This document shows, one piece after another, positions 1 through 7,082 of a DNA stretch of 9,751 nucleotides. The notes below the pieces were generated by a model, which saw only the letters and a program-made list of their open reading frames with translations, was not told where the DNA came from and did not search any database. The first letter of the stretch is position 1; each line of letters opens with the position of its first letter. The stretch comes from an uncultured Kordia sp. (GTDB lineage Bacteria > Bacteroidota > Bacteroidia > Flavobacteriales > Flavobacteriaceae), in the NCBI GenBank assembly GCA_913054565.1, contig CAJXHW010000052.1:1-9751 (forward strand), written 5' to 3'. Position numbers and translations under genes: made by a program.

Positions 1-815
1 CACAAACGGTTAGACGTCCGTCTGGATTTTATCAGCATTTAATGAATTTAGAAGAGAAACCTATTGATAAGTTACCACAATTTGCTCAGGGTTTATTGAA
101 GGATCATAAATACTGTTTGCAAGAACTTGATGAATTAACAACAAGTGTTGCTGATCAAAAAAATAATACATTACCTGTGTCTTGGCATGGGCCAGAGCCA
201 GGAATTGGAATTAGGTCATCTGCAAAATTATCACAAATACCATATAGTTTTGACAATTCATTACAAGCTAGTGAAGTGTTTCCTGAGGGCGAGTTAGATG
301 CCGATTTACAACAAGTTGATTTGCGTAAAACAAACAGTTGGCGTTTGAAATTAGGGGAAATTGAAACGACAGAAATGATTGAAGTACAGTTGGTAAATGC
401 CGTAGCTCCATTTGTACTGTGTAATCGTTTATCAAAATTGATGCGCAGTGAAAATACGGGTAAAAAACATATTATAAACGTATCTGCTATGGAAGGTAAA
501 TTTCATAGATTCTTTAAAGAAGATCGTCATCCGCACACCAATATGGCAAAAGCAGCCTTGAATATGATGACGCATACATCTGCATTAGATTTTGCAAAAG
601 ATGGTGTTTTCATGAATGCAGTAGACACTGGTTGGGTAACAGATGAAGACCCTGCAGAATTATCTAAAAAGAAGGTTGAAGTACATGATTTTCAACCACC
701 ATTAGATATCGTTGATGGTGCTGCAAGAGTTTTAGACCCGTTAATAGATGGTATAAACACAGGAAAACATTGGTGCGGGAAGTTTTTAAAAGACTATAAG
801 CCAATTGATTGGTAG
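1..815 (+). CDS. SDR-family oxidoreductase-like protein, 5' end cut by window edge
   Basis: The frame is open from the first bases (in-frame codons start at base 3), so the Met codon at 42 is internal and the true start lies upstream. About 270 residues are visible. The second half resembles the C-terminal half of a short-chain dehydrogenase/reductase: an N-A-V-A-P-F segment (beta4/alpha4 region), the strand I-I-N-V-S-A-M-E-G carrying the catalytic-type Ser, an M-A-K-A-A-L-N-M-M-T helix carrying the catalytic-type Lys, and N-A-V-D-T-G-W-V after beta6. The N-terminal cofactor-binding glycine motif would lie before the window. Two oddities stand out. The position four residues before the Lys, normally Tyr (YxxxK), is Thr. 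There is also a long stretch of about 100 residues before the NAVAPF segment, larger than in a classical 250-residue SDR. It is therefore likely a large SDR variant. Substrate and activity are unknown. It is convergent with the barrel gene and unrelated to it by context. Confidence 0.8.
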   Translation, partial: QTVRRPSGFYQHLMNLEEKPIDKLPQFAQGLLKDHKYCLQELDELTTSVADQKNNTLPVSWHGPEPGIGIRSSAKLSQIPYSFDNSLQASEVFPEGELDADLQQVDLRKTNSWRLKLGEIETTEMIEVQLVNAVAPFVLCNRLSKLMRSENTGKKHIINVSAMEGKFHRFFKEDRHPHTNMAKAALNMMTHTSALDFAKDGVFMNAVDTGWVTDEDPAELSKKKVEVHDFQPPLDIVDGAARVLDPLIDGINTGKHWCGKFLKDYKPIDW

Positions 816-828
816 CGATAGTGAAAAT

Positions 829-868
829 AAAAAAAGCCTCTTTGATGAAATTCAAAGAGGCTTTTTTT
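829..868. terminator. Bidirectional intrinsic terminator
   Basis: A perfect 17-bp inverted repeat (829-845 with 852-868) surrounds a 6-nt loop. The core is GCCTCTTTGA paired with TCAAAGAGGC, flanked by seven A on the left and seven T on the right. Either strand therefore gives a GC-containing stem followed by a U run. It lies 13 bp after the SDR stop codon and 16 bp beyond the stop of the convergent barrel gene, so it can end transcription from both sides. Confidence 0.93.
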
Positions 869-884
869 ATAACTGATTGTAATA

Positions 885-3590
885 TTATAGGTTGTAAATA
901 ACCCTGAATGTTACAAAACGTGGTTGAATGTAATATTCAGAAGTATTTAAAGTATAGTCGCTTGAACTTGTATTAATTTGCGATTTTGTACCTAATAAAT
1001 TACTTGCTTTTAATTCCAATTCCCACTTGCTGTCTTTATTTTTTCTGTATGCTAAAGAAGCGTTTAAAAATTCGTATGTGTTTTTAGCTCCTAAATCATT
1101 ACTAAAGTTTGTATAAGTGTAATCTGTCCTAAACGTCAATACTTTCCATACTAGGGCGTCAAAATCTATTGACGGCGCTTTTGTGTATGATTTTGAACGA
1201 GAGTTACCTAAATCTGTATCTTGTATGGTGTGTCTGTAACTTAACTCTACATTAGGTGCTTTTCTGAAGTTGGTTCTAAATTGTGCTCTGTATGATTGTG
1301 TGTAGTTTTCATTTACAGATTGTCTTACACCAATAAAGTTATTGAATTTTGAATAACTAAAGTTTCCACTAGCTGTAGCTCTTAGTTTTCCAAAAGTTCT
1401 TTGAAAACGCCCACTTGCATTAACACTTTCATCAGCAAGATTTGAGTTTAAAGGCGTGTTTATTCTTATAATACCAGGTTCAGAAAAGTTACGTATACCA
1501 TCAATATTTTTATTGTAGCTCACATTTGCAAACACGTTTGTATAATTAAACATGTTAAAGCTAAAATAGGTCAAATTCAAATTATGAGATAATGCGCTTT
1601 CTAGTTCTGGGTTACCAGAAAAAAAGGAGTTATAATTATTCATAACAATTCCTCTAGCTAACTTAGTAACATCAGTAAAGGCTGTACTCATACTATAATT
1701 GAAATTGATATTTTCAGATTTTTTAAGTTGAATACGCGTATTGAAATCTGGTAAAACTCTAAAGAAATTATCTTTATAAGTTGTGCCAAACTGTGTGTTT
1801 TTGGCACTATAGGCATGAGCAGAAAGTCCAGGTGTAATTGTGAATTTTCCTAATTTTAAGCGGTAGTGTAACCCTACGTAAACATCATTAAAGGTGTAGT
1901 TTATAGCATTTGTATCCAAGCCGTTATTGATTGTTGGAGTAGGGTCAAATTGATCTCCATTATCTAAAAACTGAAACAAATCAGTGTTGAATTTCTGGTT
2001 GCTATATAAGTTTCCTAAAGTCACATTAATATTACTTTTGTCATTTAAAATATTCCAGTAATCAATTTTAGCATCAACTTGATTAGATTTTACACGTTTG
2101 TCTTGCGCAATATCATAATTAACTTGTCCGTTGTCTAAACCAAGTTCTGAAGCAGTAGTACTATAGCTTGCTTTTTCTTCTAATACAGCATTATAAAATG
2201 GATCCTCATCTTCAATTAAATATTGTGTTTCTAATGAAAAGATATTTGTTTCATTTAATGTATAGTAATAGTTTAAGCTTTGGTTAATGCTATATGGATT
2301 TGATGTTTCTTCTTGATTAATAGCTCCTAAAAGTGATGATGAATAGTTTTGAAACTGTGATTCTTTTGAGGTACGCCCTAAAACTTCATAATCTAATTGA
2401 TTATTGGTGTTAGGTTTGTACTTAGCGCTTAATTTTAGCATGGCTAAGTCACTCTTTTGATGCGTTTTATTTTCAGTAAATTCATCTGTATTAGGCAGGT
2501 TTAAGTCACTGTTGTAAGTAATTGTATTATTTTCCTGCATATCAATCCTACTGCTTGAAAAAATTCCAAACCCACTAATATCTAAAGATTTACTTGGAGA
2601 AAAACTAAAGTTAGCAGCCCCAAATTTAGTATTAATGTCTTTTGCTTTATTATTCTGAAGTGTTAAGAAACCTAAGTCATTATTTCCTAAGCTAATGTTA
2701 GTTCCGCTTTGTCTGCTAGGGTTTTTAAAACCACCTGTGAAGTTAAAATAATCACGACGCGTGAAGGCCACTTCACCAATATTGTTAATGTCGCCAATAA
2801 TATTAACACTGTATTCCGGACTGTAATAAAATAGTTTTGGTTGTAAAATATATAGTCCATCATTCTCTGAAAAACCACCTCCAGTGGTTACTGTACCAAA
2901 CCAAAAACTTTTTTTACCATCTTTTAATTTAATATTTAAAGCAATATTGTCTTGATTGTTTTGAACGCCACTTAATTGCCCAACATCTGCATGGTTTTTT
3001 AAAACCTCAATTTTATCTACTGCATTTGCTGGAATGTTTTTTGTTGCCAGTTTAGAGTCGCCATCAAAAAACTCTTTTCCTTCAACCATGACTTTACCAA
3101 CAACTTTCCCTTCAACTTCCACTTGACCATCGTCATTAATTTCTACACCAGGTAGTTTTTTAAGAACATCTTCTAATTTGCGTTCAGTGCCATTTTTAAA
3201 AGAATCAGCATTATAAACTATGGTGTCTCCTTTGATAGTTACAGGCATATCATAAGTTAGTTCTACTGCATCTAACGTATTATCTTCTATTAAATAAAAG
3301 TTCTTAGATACGGAAACTTCTTTGGTGTTTATAATTTCCTCATGATTTTTCATACCTATATAACTCACTTGTAGTTTATATGTAGCATTTTTATTTAACG
3401 TTAATTTATAGCGTCCTTGATCATTCGTGATACCATAGGAATCTAGGTTTTTAGTTTCTTGATTTATGGCGATGACATTGGCTAAATCTAGCGGATTTCC
3501 AATACTATCTTTTACAATTCCTTCCACTTTAATTTGAGCAAAAGTAGAGCTAGTTACTACTAAAAGTAACGCTATTAATAGGTGTTTCAT
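885..3590 (-). CDS. Outer-membrane beta-barrel receptor-like protein (TonB-dependent-receptor type)
   Basis: The protein has 901 residues. Residues 1-18 form a Sec signal peptide with likely cleavage after T-F-A. Residues about 20-100 look like a CarboxypepD_reg-like beta-sandwich domain (V-E-G-I-V-K-D, then G-R-Y-K-L and Y-I-G). Residues about 115-225 form a plug-like domain (R-K-L-E-D-V-L-K-K-L-P-G-V, then I-P-A-N-A-V-D-K-I-E-V-L). The rest is rich in alternating aromatic and polar strands, as expected for an outer-membrane barrel. This order is typical of the Bacteroidota outer membrane beta-barrel family related to TonB-dependent receptors. I cannot identify a TonB box, so TonB coupling and the transported substrate are unproven. 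It is last in a - strand operon, 50 bp after the GLPGLI gene at 3641-4501. No promoter consensus is visible in that gap, which supports co-transcription. It ends at the shared terminator. Confidence 0.92.
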   Translation of the reverse strand: MKHLLIALLLVVTSSTFAQIKVEGIVKDSIGNPLDLANVIAINQETKNLDSYGITNDQGRYKLTLNKNATYKLQVSYIGMKNHEEIINTKEVSVSKNFYLIEDNTLDAVELTYDMPVTIKGDTIVYNADSFKNGTERKLEDVLKKLPGVEINDDGQVEVEGKVVGKVMVEGKEFFDGDSKLATKNIPANAVDKIEVLKNHADVGQLSGVQNNQDNIALNIKLKDGKKSFWFGTVTTGGGFSENDGLYILQPKLFYYSPEYSVNIIGDINNIGEVAFTRRDYFNFTGGFKNPSRQSGTNISLGNNDLGFLTLQNNKAKDINTKFGAANFSFSPSKSLDISGFGIFSSSRIDMQENNTITYNSDLNLPNTDEFTENKTHQKSDLAMLKLSAKYKPNTNNQLDYEVLGRTSKESQFQNYSSSLLGAINQEETSNPYSINQSLNYYYTLNETNIFSLETQYLIEDEDPFYNAVLEEKASYSTTASELGLDNGQVNYDIAQDKRVKSNQVDAKIDYWNILNDKSNINVTLGNLYSNQKFNTDLFQFLDNGDQFDPTPTINNGLDTNAINYTFNDVYVGLHYRLKLGKFTITPGLSAHAYSAKNTQFGTTYKDNFFRVLPDFNTRIQLKKSENINFNYSMSTAFTDVTKLARGIVMNNYNSFFSGNPELESALSHNLNLTYFSFNMFNYTNVFANVSYNKNIDGIRNFSEPGIIRINTPLNSNLADESVNASGRFQRTFGKLRATASGNFSYSKFNNFIGVRQSVNENYTQSYRAQFRTNFRKAPNVELSYRHTIQDTDLGNSRSKSYTKAPSIDFDALVWKVLTFRTDYTYTNFSNDLGAKNTYEFLNASLAYRKNKDSKWELELKASNLLGTKSQINTSSSDYTLNTSEYYIQPRFVTFRVIYNL

Positions 3591-3640
3591 TATTGATTTG
3601 CGAGTTTTGTTTAACTATATAGATGTGCTCTAAGAAATGA

Positions 3641-4501
3641 TTAATGACCTCCGTGTCCTCTTCCACCGCGTCTTCCGCCGTACATTTCTCTCATTTCTTC
3701 CATTTTCTTTTTTACAATATCGTTGTATTCTTTCTTAGTCACTTCTTTACCTTTTGAAGGTGCTTTTATAAGTGCTTTTTCACTAGGGTTTAAAACTATT
3801 TTCGAACACAAAATAGTTGTTTTGTCAGCGTTGATTTCTAAAATTAAACCAGGTAAACCATTATATTCTGCTGGGCCTTGACTTACTGGAATTTGCATTG
3901 TGTACCAGGCAGTGATTTCTATTTCTTTTGGTGTTTCAATTTCTGTCAATGGGTCTTTTTTAGCAATAGAATCTTTTGTTTTTGCATCATTTTTAGTTTT
4001 TTTTCTACGCATACTTTTCCAATCCATTTCATCAACTTTTTTAATTGCCGTAGCTTTAAAACACATGTACTGACCAATTTGTTTTGTTTCATTTCCCATT
4101 TTCCAAGTTAATTTTGGTAACGCATCTTTTATTAAAAACTGCTTTCCAAAGAATTCTTGGTCTTGTAATAATTCTTGAGTTTTAATGTTTTTATATTGAG
4201 GTCCAGCGGTAAAACTGCTCATCATTCCACCCCATCTGCTAGTGCCTTGTCCTGGAGCAGCAAGTTTTTCTTCTTCTTTATAAGTAGATTCTGTTTTATT
4301 GAACGATAAAACATATGTTTTTTCAAGCATACTTTTCATGCGTTCTTGCATCATTTTTTTACGTTCAGGAGATAGGTTTCCTCCGCCCCATTGGTCTAAA
4401 TCAACGGTTGTTTTAGATTTGTATGTGGCTTTCCCTTGAAAGTCTTGAGCAAAAAGAGTTGCGCTAAAAAGAGCTAAAAATGTGGTTACAATAAATTTCA
4501 T
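3641..4501 (-). CDS. GLPGLI family secreted protein, basic Gly/Arg/His tail
   Basis: The protein has 286 residues, with a signal peptide (residues 1-18, cleavage near L-F-A/Q) followed by D-F-Q-G-K-A-T-Y-K-S-K. It carries the family signature G-L-P-G-L-I at residues 215-220 with L-E-I after it. GLPGLI proteins are a Bacteroidota family of exported proteins with no settled biochemical role, often encoded beside outer-membrane receptors, as here. Two Cys remain in the predicted mature chain (147 and 232) and both align with Cys of the upstream paralogue, so a disulfide is possible. Compared with that paralogue it has a Lys-rich insert around residues 160-190 and a Gly/Arg/His tail (about 275-286) that ends in His. 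The N-terminal third is rich in Met and Trp. Metal binding by the tail is only a guess. It lies between the paralogue (107-bp gap) and the barrel gene (50-bp gap). Confidence 0.93.
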   Translation of the reverse strand: MKFIVTTFLALFSATLFAQDFQGKATYKSKTTVDLDQWGGGNLSPERKKMMQERMKSMLEKTYVLSFNKTESTYKEEEKLAAPGQGTSRWGGMMSSFTAGPQYKNIKTQELLQDQEFFGKQFLIKDALPKLTWKMGNETKQIGQYMCFKATAIKKVDEMDWKSMRRKKTKNDAKTKDSIAKKDPLTEIETPKEIEITAWYTMQIPVSQGPAEYNGLPGLILEINADKTTILCSKIVLNPSEKALIKAPSKGKEVTKKEYNDIVKKKMEEMREMYGGRRGGRGHGGH

Positions 4502-4608
4502 TTTTGATAGTTTAAAATTTGATTTTTAAATAAGACGACTTAGTTCTCTTATTGTTACATGATTAGACTACCTTTTTAGCAAAAGGTTTAATTATGAGAT
4601 GATCATTT

Positions 4609-5451
4609 CTATCCGCCAATTATAATCTCGATGTTTTCCCCATCATCACTATTAAAACTACGTCTTTCATCCATCTCTTTTATTTTCTTTTCAATAATAC
4701 TGTTGTATTTTTCTTTTGTGACTTGCTTACCATTATCTGGCTCTATAATGGCAATGTTATTTTTAGGGTTTAATACAATTTTACTGCAGATTACAGTTTC
4801 TGTACCATCATTGACTTCTAGAATTAATCCAGGTAATCCATGATAATTGCCAGGGCCATTATTTATAGGGATTGTTGGAGTATACCAAGCTGTGATTGTG
4901 ATTTCTTTTCTTTTAGGTTCTTTTTCTTGTTCCGCAGCTAAATCTTTATCTCCGTTCATGCTAATGCCACTTTCAAAAATTTCAATCTCACGTTTTAAGG
5001 TTGCTTTATAACATGTGTACTCACCAATGTTTTTGGTTTCATGACCTAATTTCCAGTCTAACTTTTCTAGTTTGTCCTTAATTAGAAAAATTTTTCCAAA
5101 AACATCATTTTGGTTCGTAAATCTGTTGTCTTTTGTATTCTTATATAAAATATCTGATCCGCCAGTATTTACCATAACCATTTGCATATTTCCTAGGCCT
5201 TGGGGTTTGCTTAATTTTTCATCTTCTTTATAAATCGATTCATTTTTGTTAAAACTTAAAACAAATGTTTTTTCAAATTGTTTTTTTAGCATGTCAATCA
5301 TCTTTTTATGCATATCAGATTCCATTTGTGTACTGTCTAATTTGATGTCAATTTTTCGTTTTGATTTATATATAGCTTTTCCTTGAAAATCTTGAGCGCA
5401 CATTAAAGTTGTACATAATAATGCTGTAATAAGTGTAACTGTGTATTTCAT
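4609..5451 (-). CDS. GLPGLI family secreted protein, acidic tail (first gene of operon)
   Basis: The protein has 280 residues, with a signal peptide (about residues 1-19) followed by D-F-Q-G-K-A-I-Y-K-S-K, almost the same mature start as its neighbour at 3641-4501. The G-L-P-G-L-I signature is at residues 205-210. Shared blocks include K-T-x-V-L-S-F-N-K, F-G-K-x-F-L-I-K-D, I-T-A-W-Y-T and C-S-K-I-V-L-N-P. Cys147 and Cys222 match the neighbour's two Cys. The pair is a diverged tandem duplication. Its C-terminus differs: after the K-E-M-D-E block it is Ser/Asp/Glu-rich and ends I-I-I-G-G, where the neighbour has a basic Gly/Arg/His tail. A Cys at residue 18 lies in L-M-C-A, but Met before the Cys does not fit a lipobox, so ordinary signal-peptide cleavage is more likely. 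The gene is divergent from the histidine kinase and probably driven from the shared 122-bp region. Confidence 0.93.
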   Translation of the reverse strand: MKYTVTLITALLCTTLMCAQDFQGKAIYKSKRKIDIKLDSTQMESDMHKKMIDMLKKQFEKTFVLSFNKNESIYKEDEKLSKPQGLGNMQMVMVNTGGSDILYKNTKDNRFTNQNDVFGKIFLIKDKLEKLDWKLGHETKNIGEYTCYKATLKREIEIFESGISMNGDKDLAAEQEKEPKRKEITITAWYTPTIPINNGPGNYHGLPGLILEVNDGTETVICSKIVLNPKNNIAIIEPDNGKQVTKEKYNSIIEKKIKEMDERRSFNSDDGENIEIIIGG

Positions 5452-5478
5452 AATATTCGTTTTTAATTAGTGATGGTA

Positions 5479-5486
5479 CAAATGTC
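5479..5486 (-). promoter_or_regulatory. Possible -7 element for the GLPGLI/barrel operon
   Basis: Read on the - strand this is GACATTTG, one mismatch from the Bacteroidota -7 consensus TAnnTTTG. It lies 27 bp before the start codon at 5451. No convincing TTG -33 element is found at the right distance, and the GTTAA array sits there instead, which would suit an activator-dependent promoter. This is a weak, sequence-only call. Confidence 0.35.
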
Positions 5487-5508
5487 ACGTGATAAACTGA
5501 GTTTTATA

Positions 5509-5533
5509 GTTAATGAGTGTTAACGAGTGTTAA
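5509..5533. promoter_or_regulatory. Three phased GTTAA direct repeats, putative response-regulator operator
   Basis: GTTAA occurs at 5509, 5519 and 5529, exactly 10 bp apart, with spacers TGAGT and CGAGT between copies. The last two copies are part of a perfect 9-bp direct repeat (GAGTGTTAA at 5515 and 5525). Direct repeats spaced one helical turn apart are the usual binding pattern of OmpR/PhoB-type regulators, and such a regulator is encoded at 7075-7761. The array ends 4 bp before the presumed -33 element of the kinase promoter. Binding by this regulator is inference. Confidence 0.55.
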
Positions 5534-5536
5534 GCG

Positions 5537-5569
5537 ATTGGTTTTTAAGAGTTTTATAAGTTACTTTTG
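5537..5569 (+). promoter_or_regulatory. Bacteroidota-type promoter of the kinase operon
   Basis: TACTTTTG at 5562-5569 matches the Bacteroidota -7 consensus TAnnTTTG at every fixed base. A TTG at 5538-5540 (within ATTG) lies 21 bp upstream, in the accepted spacing range for the -33 element. The -7 box ends only 4 bp before the kinase start codon, so the predicted transcription start falls at or around the ATG. Confidence 0.65.
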
Positions 5570-5573
5570 ACTT

Positions 5574-7082
5574 ATGAATGATTCAAAATATAGATTTTCA
5601 CTTTATGTTATTATAAGTGTTATTGTAGCAACTATAAGTATACAAGCTTATTGGAATTATAAAAACTATCTCTCTAATAAAAAACAACTGATAGCAGATG
5701 TACAGGCGAGTTTGGACAATGCTGTATCGGCCTATTATTCAAATTTAGCAGAGAAGAGTACTTATAAATTCAGTTTTAAGGAAGGAGAAATCAACGAAAA
5801 AGTTATTGTAAATAACGATACTATTTACGATAGAATTTTAGGAGATATAGATTTTGTTGCATATGATACGATACTTGATTCTATACACTCTAACGATATT
5901 AAAAATATTACTGTTATTGAAAATGTAGAAGCTGATACTATAATTAAACAAACAAATGGTATAGTTACTTCAGAAGAATGGGTGGGTGATAGAAAAATTA
6001 TAAAAGAAATAATGTCATCTGATTCATTAAAGAAAAAGGATTTTGAGTTGCTTACAGCTCAAGTCATGTTAAAGATTTCTAACGACACAATTGATATTAA
6101 ATATATTGATACATTATTAAAAGAGGAGTTAGACAGAAAACATATAAATGTTGCATATACCCTTACTGATGTTAAAGACATAAATGATATCAACAGTACA
6201 CCAATAGAAGAAAATCAAAACTTAGTAGTAGAATCTACCTCATCGTTTTTACCACAAGGGACTAGATTAAGATTACAATTTTCAAATGAAATGAGTACTG
6301 TATTAAAACGAATTTTTGTTGGCATATTAATTTCATGTTTACTTGTAGCGGCAGTAATAGCATGCTTGTTTTATTTATTGAAAATTATAAAGAATCAAAA
6401 ACAATTAGCCGAAATTAAAAACGATTTTATCAGCAATATGACTCATGAGTTTAAAACGCCAATAGCAACAATTGGAGTGGCTTTAGAAGGCGTGAAAAAC
6501 TTTAATAGTAATAATGATAAAGAAAAGACAAGCCAGTATGTGGATATTTCTAACCAACAATTAGCTAAGTTGAATGTGATGGTTGAAAAATTATTAGAGA
6601 CCGCAACCTTAGATTCTGATACTTTAGACTTGAATCTTGAAACCTGTAATGTCTATAAATCATTAAACACACTTGTAGAAACATACCAGTTGCAAATTCA
6701 TGAAAAGACAATTAATGTAGAGAGTTCTTCTAAAACTATCACGGCGTATATTGATGTGTTTCATTTTGAAAATGCCTTAAATAATTTATTGGATAATGCA
6801 GTGAAATACGGTGGAGATAAAATTAAATTAACTTTACATGAAGGTAAAAATGAAGTAGTAATTACAGTGTCAGATAATGGCACGTCATTATTGAAATCTG
6901 AAAAAGATAAAGTAATTGAAAAATTTTATCGTGTGTCTAAAGGAAACCAACACGATGTTAAAGGCTATGGGATTGGATTGTATTACGCTAAAAAAATTAT
7001 CGAAAAACATAAAGGAGCAATTTATTTAGAGTTAGGGGCTAATACCACAAAATTTATAATAACAATTCCAAAACATGTCTAA
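5574..7082 (+). CDS. Membrane sensor histidine kinase
   Basis: The protein has 502 residues. TM1 is at about residues 8-26, a periplasmic sensor domain at about 27-245, and TM2 at about 247-272, followed directly by the HisKA domain without an obvious HAMP domain. The H box is H-E-F-K-T-P with phospho-acceptor His291. The ATPase domain shows the N box (L-L-D-N-A-V-K-Y, Asn408), G1 (D-N-G, Asp434), F box (E-K-F-Y-R, 449-453) and G2 (G-Y-G-I-G-L, 464-469). G1 reads D-N-G-T-S rather than the common DxGxG. The sensor domain is unlike named ligand-binding folds I recognise, so the signal is unknown. The start is firm: an in-frame TGA lies at 5568-5570, the ATG at 5574 is the first possible start after it, and TM1 begins directly afterwards. 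It overlaps the response-regulator gene by 8 bp, so the two are translationally coupled partners. Architecture and pairing resemble Bacteroidota RprX/RprY-like systems, but orthology is not shown. Confidence 0.95.
   Translation: MNDSKYRFSLYVIISVIVATISIQAYWNYKNYLSNKKQLIADVQASLDNAVSAYYSNLAEKSTYKFSFKEGEINEKVIVNNDTIYDRILGDIDFVAYDTILDSIHSNDIKNITVIENVEADTIIKQTNGIVTSEEWVGDRKIIKEIMSSDSLKKKDFELLTAQVMLKISNDTIDIKYIDTLLKEELDRKHINVAYTLTDVKDINDINSTPIEENQNLVVESTSSFLPQGTRLRLQFSNEMSTVLKRIFVGILISCLLVAAVIACLFYLLKIIKNQKQLAEIKNDFISNMTHEFKTPIATIGVALEGVKNFNSNNDKEKTSQYVDISNQQLAKLNVMVEKLLETATLDSDTLDLNLETCNVYKSLNTLVETYQLQIHEKTINVESSSKTITAYIDVFHFENALNNLLDNAVKYGGDKIKLTLHEGKNEVVITVSDNGTSLLKSEKDKVIEKFYRVSKGNQHDVKGYGIGLYYAKKIIEKHKGAIYLELGANTTKFIITIPKHV

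Noticed and set aside
42..815. SDR gene as a complete 257-residue protein starting at 42
   Set aside because: The frame is open back to base 3 with protein-like residues before the Met, and the N-terminal cofactor-binding half of an SDR is missing, so the gene is cut by the window edge.
3878..4111. Open frame on the + strand inside the GLPGLI gene
   Set aside because: It is Phe/Cys-rich and antisense to a well-supported Lys-rich coding sequence, which is expected of the complement of Lys codons; no homology-like features.
4570..4587. Hairpin ACCTTTT-TAGC-AAAAGGT between the two GLPGLI genes
   Set aside because: The stem is only 7 bp and mostly A/T, and it is not followed by a U run on the - strand, so it is not a convincing terminator. 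The two genes are better treated as one operon.
4631..4843. Open frame on the + strand inside the second GLPGLI gene
   Set aside because: An antisense shadow of the conserved GLPGLI coding region, with no independent start context or domain pattern.
5400..5451. Lipoprotein signal in the GLPGLI protein at 4609-5451 (Cys18)
   Set aside because: Met precedes the Cys where a lipobox needs Gly, Ala or Ser, and the paralogue has a standard cleavage site at the matching place.
5485..5492. 8-bp palindrome TCACGTGA in the divergent control region
   Set aside because: Pairing breaks at the next base on each side and there is no second copy nearby. An isolated 8-bp palindrome is weak evidence for an operator, so I did not call it, although it abuts the possible -7 box at 5479-5486.
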